Assembly (NCBI GenBank): GCA_031769625.1
Contig: JAUIMM010000698.1
Location: 1,583,501-1,647,500 of the forward strand
Direction: 5' to 3'
DNA: 64,000 bases
Origin: Taudactylus pleione
Lineage: Eukaryota > Chordata > Amphibia > Anura > Myobatrachidae
This document shows, one piece after another, positions 62,489-64,000 of the stretch. The notes beneath the pieces were generated by a model. It was not told where the DNA came from. It saw only the letters and a program-made list of their open reading frames with translations, and did not search any database. Position 1 is the stretch's first letter, and every line of letters begins with the position of its first letter. Made by a program: the position numbers and the translations under genes.

Positions 62489-63580
62489 TTATGATTTTAA
62501 TCTTGTTTTTTTCCCCTCCTCTACATCCCCTTCTGATTTTTCCAGTTTTCTTTTTGTTGCTTTTGGGATATCGAGGTGTTGTTTTACATCTGAGATCCCT
62601 GGTGTTTTTGGGGTTTGGTCTAAAAAAGAAGAAGGATCTTGTTCCTGTGGTGTACATGGCTGGAATGACTTGTGTCTAATTCTGTGTGTCATGTGTACAG
62701 TGGATATAGCTGGTACTGATGTTTGATTAGCTTTAGATGTTTCGCCACTTATTGAAGATAATAATTCATTAGTGTTATTGATTGACCAGCCAATATCTAA
62801 TGATTGTCTGGCGAGTGCGTCGTAATTTGGAACACTATCTAATTCATACACAGAGAATAATTGATTGGAAAATTCCTCTAAATTGTCAATGGATGAATTG
62901 AATGATTTTTCTGGATTGAGTTCTGGTTCTTTTATTCCAGATGTTTTTGTATTATTGTGTATTTGTGTCATATATTGTTGGTAGGTCAAGTTTAGTTTCT
63001 TGTATATAGGACTATGTTTAATACGGAGTAGTTTTGGTGTTGTTTTGGTTATATGTCCTTTCTTGTTTTGTTTGCCTCCAAATTTATCCTTAAGAATTTT
63101 CCTTTTTTTGGTTTCTATTAGGCCAGTTTCTCCTTTTTCGATTCTTTTTAGTGTCAAACTCGAGAGTGTGATAAATTCTGGATCTGATTTGTAAGGGTCA
63201 AGTTGTTGATCTAGATTTTCAATTTCTGGTTTTAGTTGGTCTAATTCTATCGTGTGTTGATCTATTAAAAGTTTTATTAGTTTAAATGAGCAGTCTTTAA
63301 GAATATTGTCCCATTTAGTCATAAATTCTTGGTTGTCATGATTACAGGTGGGTGTTTTTTTCACATGTAAACCTTTAGGTATGGTTTCATTGTCAAGATA
63401 CCATTTCAGGGTATGCGTGTCCCACCATATGCGTGTTTCTTTAGTGACAAGTTTCTCCAATTTTAGAAAAATGTCACAGAAGTTGTTTGTAGTATGTTTG
63501 GCATTGATTGTTTGTGAAAGTGCAGAAAAGGCTTTATGGGCTCTTTCTTCCCTATTGGTTCTAATATCTAGAAGTCCCAT
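62489..63580 (-). CDS. Penelope-like N-terminal region
   Basis: 363 codons from ATG 63580 (MGLLDIRTNREERAHKAF) ending KKTRLKS at a TAA. Features: a region with LEKLVTKETRIWWDTHTL and WYLDNETIPKGLHVKK, heptad-like leucines (LIDQHTIELDQLKPEIENL), and a basic K-rich stretch (KKRKILKDKFGGKQNKKGH) as expected ahead of the RT. The stop lies about 25 bp before the next frame. Either the element has two ORFs or, more likely, the original single frame was broken by this stop and a frameshift. Confidence 0.75.
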   Translation of the reverse strand: MGLLDIRTNREERAHKAFSALSQTINAKHTTNNFCDIFLKLEKLVTKETRIWWDTHTLKWYLDNETIPKGLHVKKTPTCNHDNQEFMTKWDNILKDCSFKLIKLLIDQHTIELDQLKPEIENLDQQLDPYKSDPEFITLSSLTLKRIEKGETGLIETKKRKILKDKFGGKQNKKGHITKTTPKLLRIKHSPIYKKLNLTYQQYMTQIHNNTKTSGIKEPELNPEKSFNSSIDNLEEFSNQLFSVYELDSVPNYDALARQSLDIGWSINNTNELLSSISGETSKANQTSVPAISTVHMTHRIRHKSFQPCTPQEQDPSSFLDQTPKTPGISDVKQHLDIPKATKRKLEKSEGDVEEGKKTRLKS

Positions 63581-64000
63581 TTACTCCTGTCTGCTGCTGG
63601 ACCTTGGTCAGTTTTAAATTGGATCTTTCTTGAGAGATTGCATGTTTGGTACTAAACTGACACACTGTTTATTTCCAGATATCTGAACCTATCAGCGAGG
63701 GAGTCGCATCTTGCGTTTGATGGTTATGGAATATAGGAAATTATTGGTTAGAATGTGTACACTGTAATGTAGTGTCTCTATCTAATTTAAATCAATTAAA
63801 GAATGACAATGTAATCTGGAGAATTGGGACATACCCCTAGTGAACTGCCCTATGAACTACAGCGTACTACAAAGACCAAGAAGCAATGGAATTATGTTTG
63901 TCTGTCTACATTGTTGTTATCATGATCTGTTAGGGTATATAGCCTGTGTCCTGGTCCCAGTTAGTAGCTATTCTCTGGGATGACCACAGACCTCTGGATT
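63581..64000 (-). other. Upstream flank of the Penelope-like element
   Basis: No gene recognised. It should hold the 5' terminal repeat of the element, but no second hammerhead-like motif is visible before the window ends. Confidence 0.4.

Larger units (their letters stand above)
59449..63580 (-). mobile_element. Penelope-like element (RT plus GIY-YIG endonuclease)
   Basis: On the minus strand, three coding segments together cover a full-length Penelope-type protein: N-terminal region (63580-62489), RT start (62462-61785), and RT core with GIY-YIG endonuclease (61767-60172). They are separated by a stop/frameshift and by a one-base slip in a C6 run. A hammerhead-like motif is downstream at 59462-59498. 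The combination of RT with GIY-YIG is unique to Penelope-like elements. The 5' boundary to the right of 63580 is not defined within the window. Confidence 0.9.

Overview
This window reads as a vertebrate nuclear genome dominated by transposable elements, most likely from an amphibian (probably a frog). The evidence is the mix of repeat families. There is an L1-type LINE, a gammaretrovirus-like endogenous retrovirus, a Gmr1-type Gypsy element, DIRS, Copia, a Penelope-like element, a Helitron, hAT, Tc1 and pogo/Tigger elements, and many MITEs with 3-bp target duplications. I see no bacterial operon structure, and no rRNA, tRNA or CRISPR array. No host gene can be called firmly. One 75-bp open segment with signal-peptide character and a good splice donor (44503-44577) is the only candidate host exon.

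Layout. 1-714: 33-bp minisatellite. 870-1449: Tigger-like MITE. 1655-2173: first member of a recurring MITE family (TIR GGGCCTGATTCAGA or close variants). 4069-4471: MITE with GCTGGGTACACAC ends. 4488-5928: DIRS terminal region, cut by a hAT element (5929-8824) whose transposase is split by tandem arrays. 8841-14577: nearly intact Gypsy element with integrase upstream of reverse transcriptase. 14958-15894: hAT MITE with a MITE inside it. 16787-34263: L1 element interrupted by a MITE and by a 12.5-kb antisense retrovirus (20242-32750). The provirus itself carries two MITEs and an inverted duplication. 34264-38420: DIRS element with RT, RNase H and tyrosine recombinase remnants, also hit by a MITE. 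38494-40151: MITE-like element holding a hAT-like insert and a minisatellite. 40155-46080: less repetitive DNA with a LINE tail, a Tc1 element with a hAT insert, and the candidate exon. 46293-57359: four MITEs with telomere-like interiors (46293, 47717, 56030 and 56863) flank or hit a Copia element. That Copia is chopped into at least six pieces by MITEs, a Helitron, an LTR-like insert and a hAT. 59449-63580: minus-strand Penelope-like element with GIY-YIG endonuclease and a hammerhead-like motif downstream.

The elements do not work together as a pathway. The useful information is their nesting order. Short target duplications, and reading frames that resume across insertions, fix several insertion points to the base and give relative ages: Copia, L1 and DIRS are old hosts, the MITEs came later, and the Gypsy element (LTRs about 98% identical by eye) is among the youngest. 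The Gypsy and the Penelope-like elements each come close to an intact reading frame.
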